A DNA stretch of 16,243 nt from Anaerohalosphaeraceae bacterium (lineage in GTDB: Bacteria > Planctomycetota > Phycisphaerae > Sedimentisphaerales > Anaerohalosphaeraceae): assembly GCA_035378985.1 (NCBI GenBank), contig DAOSUR010000027.1, forward strand, positions 1-16,243, read 5' to 3'. The position numbers and the translations under genes were made by a program. This document shows positions 1 to 7,042 of the stretch, in pieces; the stretch's first letter is position 1, and each line of letters begins with the position of its first letter. The notes under the pieces are model-generated. The model made no database searches. It worked only from the letters and a program-made list of their open reading frames with translations, and was not told where the DNA came from.

Positions 1-221
<221 letters not shown>

Positions 222-239
222 ACTTAAAAAAACCTGTTT
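222..239 (-). promoter_or_regulatory. very short leader gap between cas2 and array
   Basis: Only 18 bp separate the cas2 stop codon (240-242) from the first repeat (ends 221). On the minus strand the gap reads AAACAGGTTTTTTTAAGT. The T-run resembles AT-rich leader DNA. However, there is no room for a full promoter or an IHF-type bend site outside the cas2 coding sequence. The functional leader, if present, must overlap the 3' end of cas2. Otherwise the array may be transcribed by read-through from the cas operon. Confidence 0.5.
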
Positions 240-512
240 TTACGGCATCCGGACGAGAAAAAGCCCTTCGAAGTCTTCTATCGAACGTGCCGTTTCTCCC
301 CAACTTCGAATCCGAAAACCCTGCTCATTGTCGCTCGAATACATCATTACACAACCCCCACCCTTAATTTGTCCGCAGGTTCTTTCCCAGAGTTTATCGC
401 GTACGATGGCTGAAACCCTGCCCACAAAAACTCCTGCTTTTGGTTCGAGAAACCACCGTGTCAGTTCCCCCCGTAATCCAGGCGGCACCCGCTCAAGGAT
501 CAGAACCACCAT
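240..512 (-). CDS. cas2: CRISPR-associated endoribonuclease Cas2e
   Basis: This is the 90-residue type I-E Cas2 that pairs with Cas1 to capture prespacers and integrate them at the leader-repeat junction. It opens MVVLILERVPPGLRGELTRW and continues with 'EPKAGVFVGRVSAIVRDKLWE'. This closely follows the E. coli Cas2 pattern (VVVTENVPPRLRGRLAIWLLEVRAG is the analogous stretch there, from memory). The ending 'DFEGLFLVRMP' matches the family's C-terminal strand. I chose the ATG at 510-512 because family homology begins exactly there; the frame is open to 551, but the extra 13 residues (MPIRWKRTKWRQT) are not Cas2-like. The start lies inside the cas1 reading frame, giving a 20-bp overlap and likely translational coupling. 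Confidence 0.93.
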   Translation of the reverse strand: MVVLILERVPPGLRGELTRWFLEPKAGVFVGRVSAIVRDKLWERTCGQIKGGGCVMMYSSDNEQGFRIRSWGETARSIEDFEGLFLVRMP

Positions 513-1470
513 CGTTTGCCTCCATTTCGTTCGTTTCCAGCGGATAGGCACATCCCCCCTTCACTTCTCCCATCTCGGGGTCCCACAAAGAGCCCGGGGC
601 GGCGGCGTCCTGATCGAATCGTCCGTCCTCGGCCGTTCCTTTCTTGGGCACCATCAGCACTTTCTGAATATCTGGAATGATTCTCTCCAGAAGCCGTGCT
701 GATACAAACAGATCGCGGCACGAGATGCGTACACGCCGTTCCAGCCCGTCTTTCTCTTCCGCCGCTGCTCGAAATGCCGCTGGAATGGTAATTTCCGTCT
801 TGTAAAGATCGGCGACATCATAGACGAAGGACAGCATCTTTCCGGTATGGATGAAGCCGAGTGCGGGCGAGAATCCCGCCGAGATAATCGCCGCATGGCA
901 GAGGCCGTAAAGACACGCATTGGCTGCCGACAAAGCTCTGTTTACCGGGTCCGCATCGGTCCACTTGTCGCGCCGGTACGTGCGGCCTGACCAAGGCACC
1001 CCGGTTTCCCGGGCGGCTTTGGCATAAGCATCCCGGACACGAACGCCTTCCATCCCGCGGATCTGGCGCAGGGTCAGTCCAGGATCGAGGGTTTCGGTAA
1101 ACCGCAATTGGTACAAACGGCGCACGACTTTCCAGTGAAGGTCCGCGTCCGCCCAAGCCCGCACCTGATGCAGGAAGTTCGCGGCGCTCCTTGTCTCGCC
1201 CATGCCCGACGCGTACAATCGAACTCCCTGTTCGCCGCACCAAACCACCAGACAACCATGGTCCGCCAGCACCGAAATGGCGGCATGTGTGATCGAGACG
1301 CCCGGTCCTAACATAAGCAGCGCCAGATTGGCGCAGGGGACCGGCACCTTGCCGGAGTCATCGTGGATGGCAATCGCCCGTTCGTCCTGGTCGACGCGGC
1401 AATGCTCGACGTAGAGGTAGCTCCAGCCGTCACCGAACTTTGGCAGAACGTGCAGGTCCCGAACTCTCAT
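493..1470 (-). CDS. cas1: type I-E CRISPR integrase Cas1
   Basis: The 325-residue Cas1e is the metal-dependent integrase of the adaptation complex. It has an N-terminal beta domain (about 1-95) followed by the helical catalytic domain. The three metal ligands are visible as E141 (RGMEG), H208 (GFIHTGKMLSF) and D221 (YDVADLYK), the same numbers as in the E. coli enzyme. The segments 'RVRDAYAKAARETGVPW' and 'NRALSAANACLYG' are also typical of Cas1e. The C-terminal tail from about residue 280 is charged and shows no recognisable domain. The ATG overlaps the cas6e stop by 4 bp (1467-1470), and the gene end overlaps cas2. With an intact active site and intact Cas2, the locus looks capable of acquiring spacers. 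Confidence 0.97.
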   Translation of the reverse strand: MRVRDLHVLPKFGDGWSYLYVEHCRVDQDERAIAIHDDSGKVPVPCANLALLMLGPGVSITHAAISVLADHGCLVVWCGEQGVRLYASGMGETRSAANFLHQVRAWADADLHWKVVRRLYQLRFTETLDPGLTLRQIRGMEGVRVRDAYAKAARETGVPWSGRTYRRDKWTDADPVNRALSAANACLYGLCHAAIISAGFSPALGFIHTGKMLSFVYDVADLYKTEITIPAAFRAAAEEKDGLERRVRISCRDLFVSARLLERIIPDIQKVLMVPKKGTAEDGRFDQDAAAPGSLWDPEMGEVKGGCAYPLETNEMEANDGGSDP

Positions 1471-2222
1471 GTCGCCTCCCCCGCGTCCGCGGTCTGGACC
1501 GGTGCTACCGAAAGCAGGCCGAACCCGAAGGCCTTGCCGGAACCAATGCCGCGGATCAGTGTTTGTCGAAAGGCATCCGGATCCGTGACCTGAAGGAGAC
1601 CGTCGAAAAGGACCGAGCGCAGACGCTGCCCCTTGTCGTGTTTGTTCATATAGATATAGCCGAGCTGAAGGGTTACGGTCTCTTGCTTGATCAAAAACCC
1701 TGCTGATTCGGCCCGGCGGGCAAGCCAGTCAATCAGTTTCTCAGTCGGAACAGGAACACGCTTTCCGACAGACTCTTTTTTTGCATCGGGCGAATGCTTG
1801 CTCAGACGTCGGGTCGGATTTGCCGCGAGGCGAAATCGAAGCCACTGGTTTGGCCGGAAGTGCGGCTCAAATCGTTTCACCTCCGGGGGCCCTGCCAGAA
1901 GATACATTGCATTGTGAAAGGCATAGTCCCAGTCGGGTTTGAGGGCGGACTGCACGATGATCGCTGCCCGGCCGCTGGGGAGAGGGTCAATACGGAAAAG
2001 AAAGCCTGAGTCCACCGTGCGTGCCACGTGGATTTGACCGTTGCCAAACTCATCCGGTTTGAATGGTTTGAGGAAGTGCACATCGTCGATTTTGCGGGAC
2101 GCGGACGGAAAGGCCATACAAAGACGCTGGTGGACATGATAGCGGTTCCTCAGCCACAACCGCCCAGGCCGCGGTCGGTCGGGGTTGTCGCCTACGTTGA
2201 TCAATAAACAGGACAGGTACAT
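1467..2222 (-). CDS. cas6e: Cas6e crRNA-processing endoribonuclease (Cascade subunit)
   Basis: This 251-residue metal-independent RNase cuts the repeat hairpin in the pre-crRNA and remains bound to the 3' stem-loop in Cascade. It starts MYLSCLLINV like other Cas6e (Cse3, CasE) proteins. H31 in 'YHVHQRLCMAFP' sits where the E. coli catalytic histidine lies ('YQLHQGLW', H20). The 'LRFRLAANPTRR' strand and the glycine-rich loop near the C-terminus ('GIGSGKAFGFGLLSV') are diagnostic of the second ferredoxin-like fold. The length is slightly above that of E. coli (199 residues). The start follows the cas5-HNH stop by 2 bp and the stop overlaps cas1 by 4 bp. The array's palindromic repeat is a suitable substrate. 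Confidence 0.95.
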   Translation of the reverse strand: MYLSCLLINVGDNPDRPRPGRLWLRNRYHVHQRLCMAFPSASRKIDDVHFLKPFKPDEFGNGQIHVARTVDSGFLFRIDPLPSGRAAIIVQSALKPDWDYAFHNAMYLLAGPPEVKRFEPHFRPNQWLRFRLAANPTRRLSKHSPDAKKESVGKRVPVPTEKLIDWLARRAESAGFLIKQETVTLQLGYIYMNKHDKGQRLRSVLFDGLLQVTDPDAFRQTLIRGIGSGKAFGFGLLSVAPVQTADAGEAT

Positions 2223-2224
2223 GG

Positions 2225-3346
2225 TTATTCCACCTCCTCGGCGGCAAGAAGCCGGCGCCTAATCTCCAGCGAGCGGTACTTGAGAATCTCGGTCCGTTTT
2301 TGAATGATTTTATCCCGCCAGCGGGGTTCCTCGGGATTGATGCGGTCCAGCCCCATTCCGAGGCCGTATTCGAGCATGGTAACGGCATCATGGCACAGGC
2401 CGCAAAGCGAACGCAGGTCTTCCAGGGTTTCGTTGCCTCCGGCTCTTCGGTACGTGACATGCTGAACGGTCATGCGCGGGCCGGGGGACTTGCAGAAGAC
2501 GCACAACCCGGCGTCGGCTTGAATTCGTTCTTTGCGGCGCTTCTGGTATTCTGCATTTTGGTAGTTCGCACGCGGGCGCGGTGGATCGGGGAGAGGCTCC
2601 TGCATCCCCTCCCCGAGCAGCGGCGAAACGGTCCCGCGCAGGACCAATCGCGGCTCGTGGACCGGTGGTTCGAAGCATACCGGCACGTCATACCACACTT
2701 CCGCATTCTCGGGAGCGACATCATTTTCTGTGGCGGGCCGCCATTCCACAATTGTTTCCGTCCTCCCGTTGTTAGGTATCGAGTCGTCCTTGTACCGGGG
2801 GCGCCACGGGACGGCGCACAGCGCAGCGTTCAGGTCGCCATGGCTGGCGGGATTGGCCCACAAATCTCCCTTGCGGGGCGTTTCAAGAATTGGGACAGAA
2901 GGGGTGCAGGACTTGCGGCCAAGGTAAATCGGCCACTTCGGCGACGCCAGCGCATTGGAGATCTTCTGGATCAAGTCCGCATCACCTTGGAGCGCGACGA
3001 GAAAGCTCGCGTCGGCCAGGTACTCCCGACGCGTGATGAGCGTGCCCTGTGCTCCGGTCTTTTCACCGCCCCCGGCGGTGGTCATGCCGATTCCTGCTCC
3101 GACCGTGTGGTAATCCCACCACCGCGTGCCGCGCCGGTCGATGCGGACCCCCATTGCAAGCCTGTTCAGCTCCGGCAGGCGTTTGCGGGCCTCCTGACGC
3201 GTCAGACCTATAGCGCAGCAGATGAGACCCAGCACGCCGGACTTGGTCGGCGCCTCCATGGTTCGCCGGATGACAAATTTAGACGTGTCGCCCCAGGCCT
3301 GGAGGGGGCCTTCCAGGCGGAGGAAGAGAGTGTTCGCTTCGGTCAT
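2225..3346 (-). CDS. cas5: Cas5e fused to a C-terminal HNH nuclease domain
   Basis: This is a 373-residue single-frame fusion. Residues 1 to about 245 form an ordinary Cas5e, which holds the crRNA 5' handle in Cascade: 'LRLEGPLQAWGD', 'APTKSGVLGLICCAIGL', 'RREYLADASFLVAL', 'YLGRKSCTPSVPI'. E. coli Cas5e is only about 224 residues. After a proline-rich linker (251-258) comes an HNH domain (about 260-373). It has C282-x2-C285, H296 in 'TVQHVTYRR', N305, D310 in 'LEDL', and C315-x2-C318-H319. This is the zinc-binding 'CxxC...HxTY...DLxxLCxxCH' form. The usual final histidine of CxxCHxxxH is replaced by T323. The tail is helical and basic. The start overlaps the cas7e stop by 4 bp. Because no cas3 is visible, I infer that the HNH domain is the DNA-cleaving effector. 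This corresponds to the Cas5-HNH type I-E variant known to me from recent literature. Confidence 0.95.
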   Translation of the reverse strand: MTEANTLFLRLEGPLQAWGDTSKFVIRRTMEAPTKSGVLGLICCAIGLTRQEARKRLPELNRLAMGVRIDRRGTRWWDYHTVGAGIGMTTAGGGEKTGAQGTLITRREYLADASFLVALQGDADLIQKISNALASPKWPIYLGRKSCTPSVPILETPRKGDLWANPASHGDLNAALCAVPWRPRYKDDSIPNNGRTETIVEWRPATENDVAPENAEVWYDVPVCFEPPVHEPRLVLRGTVSPLLGEGMQEPLPDPPRPRANYQNAEYQKRRKERIQADAGLCVFCKSPGPRMTVQHVTYRRAGGNETLEDLRSLCGLCHDAVTMLEYGLGMGLDRINPEEPRWRDKIIQKRTEILKYRSLEIRRRLLAAEEVE

Positions 3347-4512
3347 TTTTCTGCCTCCGCAAGGGTTTCGGTTGCCCCCACTTTTTCGATGATCTTTTGG
3401 ACGAATGTATCGAACTCACCGAACTCGTTGCCATCGACCACGGACTTTTCTTGAACGTGTTCCTTGCTGCTCTTGTCGACCCAGGTCAGCCGATAGCGCA
3501 GATTCGGCGAGAACCAGAAACGTTCGGCCTCGATTCCATAGCCCGCAGCCAGATCGTGGGCGTACTGGCCAAGTCTGGCGATGCTTTCGCCGATCAAGCC
3601 GCGTTCAGGCTTTTCCGGCACCGGATCAGCGAAGGCATTGGCATAGCTGACGGGTGTTGGCGACTTGGTTTTCACTTCGACCAAAATTCCATCCGGCAGA
3701 TTGAATGCCGCAAATGCGTGCTGTTTGCCGGAGGGGTTGGTCTTGGCGGCCGCTTTGAGGAAGCAGTTCACTGTCTTGCAGGCAAGGTCGGCATCGCCTG
3801 CCAGGTTCTCCTTCAACTGCTCAAAGTCGATGACGAAGTGTTTGTAGAAGCAGGCCGAGTTAAACATGGCTTCGTTGACGTGGGCCGCTCCGGCGTCCGG
3901 GCCGGGCACGTCATCGGCAGCAGTAAAGTAGTCCACCTCGTTCACGATCGCGTGAGTCGAAATCGCATGAGCGGCGGAGAGTGCCGCTTCGACGGTAAAC
4001 CGACCTTTAAGTTTGTCAAACGGTCCCTTTGCATCGAACTCTGTCATACGGCCACAAAGTGCAATGTCGGGGGTCTTGACAAACCTGCTCATGATCTCGG
4101 CGAATTTGTTCCCGAGATCTTGGCCTCCTTGGCGAACGGCATCGCCCATTTCCTGGATGGCGGATCGAGGCAGAAAGAAGAGTATGTCGAAAGTGTTCTC
4201 ATCCTTCTTTATACTGACCCCACCTTTTTCAAAGACTTGTCGAATGGTCTTGCAATGTTGCTCATACCGTTGCTCGTTTGTCCCCGCCGCCTCCCTTGCG
4301 ATCAGATCGATCAGCCGCCGTGTACGGACGCCACCGTCTTCTTCCAGAGCGGCCGCGAACTCAGGGCTGCGTCGGATGCTGCGTTTGAGGCACTGGCTGG
4401 AGATGCGCGCCCGGCTAACACCGCCGAAGATGCAGGTCTTGGGTGCGCCAAGGTCGTCCCGGTTCAGGTTCGCCGGGCTGTGATTCTGGATTATGTGGAT
4501 TTCGATCAGCAT
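3343..4512 (-). CDS. cas7e: Cas7e, Cascade backbone subunit
   Basis: The 389-residue Cas7e (Cse4/CasC) polymerises along the crRNA spacer and forms the Cascade backbone. The N-terminus 'IHIIQNHSPANLNRDDLGAPKTCIFGGVSRARISSQCLKRSIR' is the characteristic RRM-fold start with the conserved N-R-D-x-x-G-x-P-K and S-R-x-R-I-S-S-Q-x-x-K-R motifs (split here: key residues N17, R18, D19, P24, K25, R34, R36, S39, K43, R44). Further family signatures are 'DIALCGRMTEFD', 'VEAALSAAHAISTHA' and 'SACFYKHFVIDFEQL'. E. coli Cas7 has 363 residues, so the length is normal. It starts 2 bp after the cse2 stop and ends 4 bp into cas5-HNH. Confidence 0.96.
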   Translation of the reverse strand: MLIEIHIIQNHSPANLNRDDLGAPKTCIFGGVSRARISSQCLKRSIRRSPEFAAALEEDGGVRTRRLIDLIAREAAGTNEQRYEQHCKTIRQVFEKGGVSIKKDENTFDILFFLPRSAIQEMGDAVRQGGQDLGNKFAEIMSRFVKTPDIALCGRMTEFDAKGPFDKLKGRFTVEAALSAAHAISTHAIVNEVDYFTAADDVPGPDAGAAHVNEAMFNSACFYKHFVIDFEQLKENLAGDADLACKTVNCFLKAAAKTNPSGKQHAFAAFNLPDGILVEVKTKSPTPVSYANAFADPVPEKPERGLIGESIARLGQYAHDLAAGYGIEAERFWFSPNLRYRLTWVDKSSKEHVQEKSVVDGNEFGEFDTFVQKIIEKVGATETLAEAEK

Positions 4513-4514
4513 AT

Positions 4515-5084
4515 CTATGCTCTCCTTTCTTTTGAATCAGTCGTGTTGAGATACGTTTCGGCCCAGATGTCGCGCACATCACGCCTGCGGCGATGCGCCT
4601 TGCCACGATCCCAAATGGAGAGATCGTCGAGGAGTTGTACCCAGTCGATGCCCTTCACATTCCGCGCATGCGGCACATGCCCGGCAACAGCCCGGGCGGC
4701 CTCTCCCATCGCCCAGCGCAAATGCGGCTCCAAAGACGACAGGGAGGAGCAAAGCAAAGCATCGAAGCGGTCACGGAATCGCCGGCGATCATCTTCGTCA
4801 TGCGGTTCACAGCAGCCCAGGACTTCAGGCAAAGAAGGCCCCGCGCCTGAATCGGGCCGGATGTGCGGGACCCGGAACGAGCCGAAAAGTTTGGCCACGA
4901 GCCATGACGGCTCCCGCCGCGGCGTCGCCGGGTTTTTGGCACGCAGCGGCCACCAAAGGCCGCTGAAGAGGTCGAAGCCCTGGACAGTTTCGTCGAGAGG
5001 ACGCCCGGCTAGGCTGCGCAGTTGAGAGTGTTCGCCTTCCTTCAAATCTGAAAGTTTCTTGATGTATTCAGCGGTCGGGTTCAT
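4515..5084 (-). CDS. cse2: Cse2 (Cas11e), Cascade small subunit
   Basis: The 189-residue helical small subunit (CasB) is present in two copies in E. coli Cascade and stabilises the crRNA-target R-loop. Recognisable features are 'LSDLKEGEHSQLRSLAGRPLDE' near the N-terminus (equivalent to the conserved 'L..LD.G..A.LRR..G' segment), 'WLVAKLFGSF', and the C-terminal 'WVQLLDDLSIWDRGKAHRRRRDVRDIWAETY', which corresponds to the 'L..W...-...RIRWARDF' helix of the family. Lysine and arginine are frequent, as expected for nucleic-acid contact. Its ATG overlaps the cse1 stop by 4 bp. Confidence 0.92.
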   Translation of the reverse strand: MNPTAEYIKKLSDLKEGEHSQLRSLAGRPLDETVQGFDLFSGLWWPLRAKNPATPRREPSWLVAKLFGSFRVPHIRPDSGAGPSLPEVLGCCEPHDEDDRRRFRDRFDALLCSSLSSLEPHLRWAMGEAARAVAGHVPHARNVKGIDWVQLLDDLSIWDRGKAHRRRRDVRDIWAETYLNTTDSKERRA

Positions 5085-6571
5085 TTTGTGTCTCCCTTCT
5101 TGCGGATTCGTTTTTTCTTGGCTGGAGCCGTTCCAGGCGAATCTGCGGTGGAAAGATGATCCATCTTTTCAACCAGCTCGTCGATCTTCTTGTTTAGCAA
5201 GGCTAAGGCGCGTTCTTTTGCTGCGCGGCGGTGCAATGGAGAGCCCGTGACTGTGGAGGCGACAATTTGTTCAACGAGCGGCTCGTAGATTTCCCGTAGA
5301 AACTTCTTATCCGCTTCGGAGTCGTTTTGCTCCGTTGGTAGGGTCTGTTCAAGTGCGGTCTGAATTTGGGCCTCAGTGTCGGGCGTCAACAGCACAACTG
5401 CGGCGTTGATTTCCTGATGATCATTCTTACTCGTCTTCTGGTTGAGCGTGGCGGATTTGACAAGAAAACGCAAGGTATCGGCACAGTGCTTGGTTAATTC
5501 AACCCGTTTCGCCACGGCCCCTTCGACCGGTTTAACCCGGATCATCTCGCAATGCTTCAGTAACGCCTGGACGGAGCCAAGGACGACCACGTCGTGTGGG
5601 ACACTATTTATCGGATATGTGTCAGTTGGCTTGAACACTCCCTTCATCAGGTTACGCCAGAGCATTGCCGAATGTTCGACAGAATCATTATCATTAGGAC
5701 TGGGGTAGGACACGGGTCCCTTGACGAGATGCGGATCGGCATCCCCAGGCTGCTTGGGGTCGATTTGCCTCCAACCAGGCTGAAAGCGAATCTCACGAAT
5801 CAAACCACCTGTATTCGCGCCACAGTAGCTGCACGACATGCCGTCATTCTCAGTCGGCATGGTGAGAAGTACGCTACGTGACCGCCAAGTGAGAGCGATG
5901 AGGGGACCAATTTTATCGGGGCGATTGTTCGACAGCCAACTGAGTGTGTCATTCGGCGACGTTGTGAGACGCTTGAGTGATTCCCCAAGACACTGGAGTA
6001 AGGTGTTGCAAACAGGGAAAGCGTAGGCAGGCGTGTTTCCGTTGAGACTTGCGGGCATGCTCTTGCTACGACCCTTCGTACCAGCCGTGGCATAGCACGA
6101 CCAGCGGATCAGGCCAATCGCACAACACGCCGGGCACAATCCGTCCACTTTGTCCCTGGTGTGACGGAAGTGATTCAGGGCCGAACCCGACGGCAGATCA
6201 TGAATGAGTTCTGTGGCGGCGTTTGCTTTTTCTCCCTTGACAGTTAGGTCCTGCATGAACGGTTGTTTTTTGTCGAACAAGTCAAACGCAGTTTTGTGTT
6301 CCTTCAGCTTCGTCAGCCAGTCTTCCGATATGCCGGCGATTTTCAGAAGGGCGTCCTTCGCGTCCTCCTTGCACCACATGAGCACGGCCATCAAAAAACG
6401 CAACAATGCCACCCTGTCCATGGGATTGCTGGCGGCAATCTGCCGGATCTTGTGTGCATCCGTCAACGCTTGCCAGATTCCGACACGCTCCGTCTTCCCA
6501 TTGACGTAAAGAACCGGTATCCATTTCTCTTCAAGCAGGTTGTATGTTCCCTGTGTCAACGGATGGTCCAT
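5081..6571 (-). CDS. cse1: Cse1 (Cas8e), Cascade large subunit
   Basis: The 496-residue large subunit (CasA) recognises the PAM and, in standard type I-E systems, docks Cas3. It starts 'YNLLEEKWIPVLYVNG', the usual Cse1 opening. It contains 'SGSALNHFRHTRDKVDGLC' and a split zinc site, C146/C149 (LCPACC) and C247/C250 (MSCSYCG). The C-terminal four-helix bundle is followed by a lysine/arginine tail (AKKKRIRKKGDTK). The start at 6569-6571 is supported by AAGGAGG (6580-6586) 8 nt upstream. It is the first recognised cas gene, behind the promoter at 6815-6844. Without Cas3 in the locus, the usual recruitment face of Cse1 may be free to diverge; I could not judge this by eye. Confidence 0.96.
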   Translation of the reverse strand: MDHPLTQGTYNLLEEKWIPVLYVNGKTERVGIWQALTDAHKIRQIAASNPMDRVALLRFLMAVLMWCKEDAKDALLKIAGISEDWLTKLKEHKTAFDLFDKKQPFMQDLTVKGEKANAATELIHDLPSGSALNHFRHTRDKVDGLCPACCAIGLIRWSCYATAGTKGRSKSMPASLNGNTPAYAFPVCNTLLQCLGESLKRLTTSPNDTLSWLSNNRPDKIGPLIALTWRSRSVLLTMPTENDGMSCSYCGANTGGLIREIRFQPGWRQIDPKQPGDADPHLVKGPVSYPSPNDNDSVEHSAMLWRNLMKGVFKPTDTYPINSVPHDVVVLGSVQALLKHCEMIRVKPVEGAVAKRVELTKHCADTLRFLVKSATLNQKTSKNDHQEINAAVVLLTPDTEAQIQTALEQTLPTEQNDSEADKKFLREIYEPLVEQIVASTVTGSPLHRRAAKERALALLNKKIDELVEKMDHLSTADSPGTAPAKKKRIRKKGDTK

Positions 6572-6765
6572 ATGGTTTTCCTCCTTGGCATGTTGCTGTA
6601 ATTTTCATGCACCTGTAGGCTGCGTTTGGCATGAAGTGACCACACCGCTTGATGCCGAGATAGGGCAAACTCATCTACAGAGAGCTGCCGCTCTTCCATT
6701 ACTCGATTCCAATTACGTTTGGCCCCTTGCAGCAACCTCTTTTTTTTGGGTGATCGGTGTATCAT
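6556..6765 (-). CDS. possible 69-residue leader ORF upstream of cse1
   Basis: I do not recognise this small basic protein, which begins MIHRSPKKKRLLQGAK and includes 'VMEERQLSVDEFALSRHQ'. Three things argue that it might be translated. Its ATG (6763-6765) lies about 40 nt downstream of the predicted start of the cas transcript. A GAAGGA stretch sits 6 nt before the ATG. Its stop overlaps the cse1 start by 16 bp, the same close packing as in the rest of the operon. Against it, no family is recognisable and cse1 has its own strong ribosome-binding site. It could equally be chance coding in a long 5' untranslated region. Confidence 0.3.
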   Translation of the reverse strand: MIHRSPKKKRLLQGAKRNWNRVMEERQLSVDEFALSRHQAVWSLHAKRSLQVHENYSNMPRRKTIWTIR

Positions 6766-6814
6766 GTTCCGTCCTTCGGCGTTTACGTCCCGATAAAATA
6801 GGACAATGAGAACA

Positions 6815-6844
6815 ATGATATATCAGTCTGAGGTCCATTGTCAA
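6815..6844 (-). promoter_or_regulatory. sigma70-type promoter of the cas operon
   Basis: On the minus strand, TTGACA (6839-6844, perfect consensus) is followed by an 18-bp spacer and TATCAT (6815-6820, 5 of 6 to consensus). An alternative -10, TATATC, overlaps at 6817-6822 with a 16-bp spacer. Transcription would start near 6808 and read through the small ORF and all cas genes. The leader before cse1 would be about 235 nt. Confidence 0.7.
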
Positions 6845-7042
6845 GTGGTTTGCCCGGTTCTTTTCGGTATTTGACCGAGTGTAGCCGAGACAAGGATTCC
6901 TGAGTCTAAGGGAGCCACCGAGCGGGGTAAGTCTGCCCGAGAGATATTCACCCACATAGAGCCATGCCGGAAGCCCTGTTCCGTGGACCTACGCCGAAGT
7001 CAGCATGCTCCTGTAGATTCTGGCGGTCAACACAAATCTGCC
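6845..7042. other. intergenic stretch between integrase stop and cas promoter
   Basis: About 200 bp lie between the integrase stop and the cas promoter, and the gene-poor interval continues to the cse1 start at 6571. I see no recognisable gene, no clear rho-independent terminator after the integrase, and no trace of a cas3 remnant. A minus-strand open frame (6713-6955) crosses the promoter and is most likely chance. Confidence 0.5.

Noticed and set aside
513..551. A longer Cas2 start at 551
   Set aside because: The extra 13 residues are basic and unlike Cas2. The family sequence begins at the ATG at 510-512.
2609..2620. 12-bp identity (CTCCCCGAGCAG) with the tRNA-Asn 3' end at 8382-8393, a possible second att site
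   Set aside because: It lies inside the cas5-HNH coding sequence, in its linker region, and the identity stops after 12 bp. An island end in the middle of an intact gene is not credible.
2300..3454. A 384-codon plus-strand open frame opposite cas5-HNH
   Set aside because: It is a shadow of the GC-rich cas5 codons, and the minus-strand product is strongly conserved.
3397..5025. A 542-codon plus-strand open frame across cas7e and cse2
   Set aside because: It is antisense to two clearly conserved Cascade genes, its translation resembles no family I know, and it has no supporting ribosome-binding site.
6713..6955. An 80-codon minus-strand open frame between integrase and cse1
   Set aside because: It runs across the predicted cas promoter, overlaps the other small ORF in a different frame, and shows no recognisable domain.
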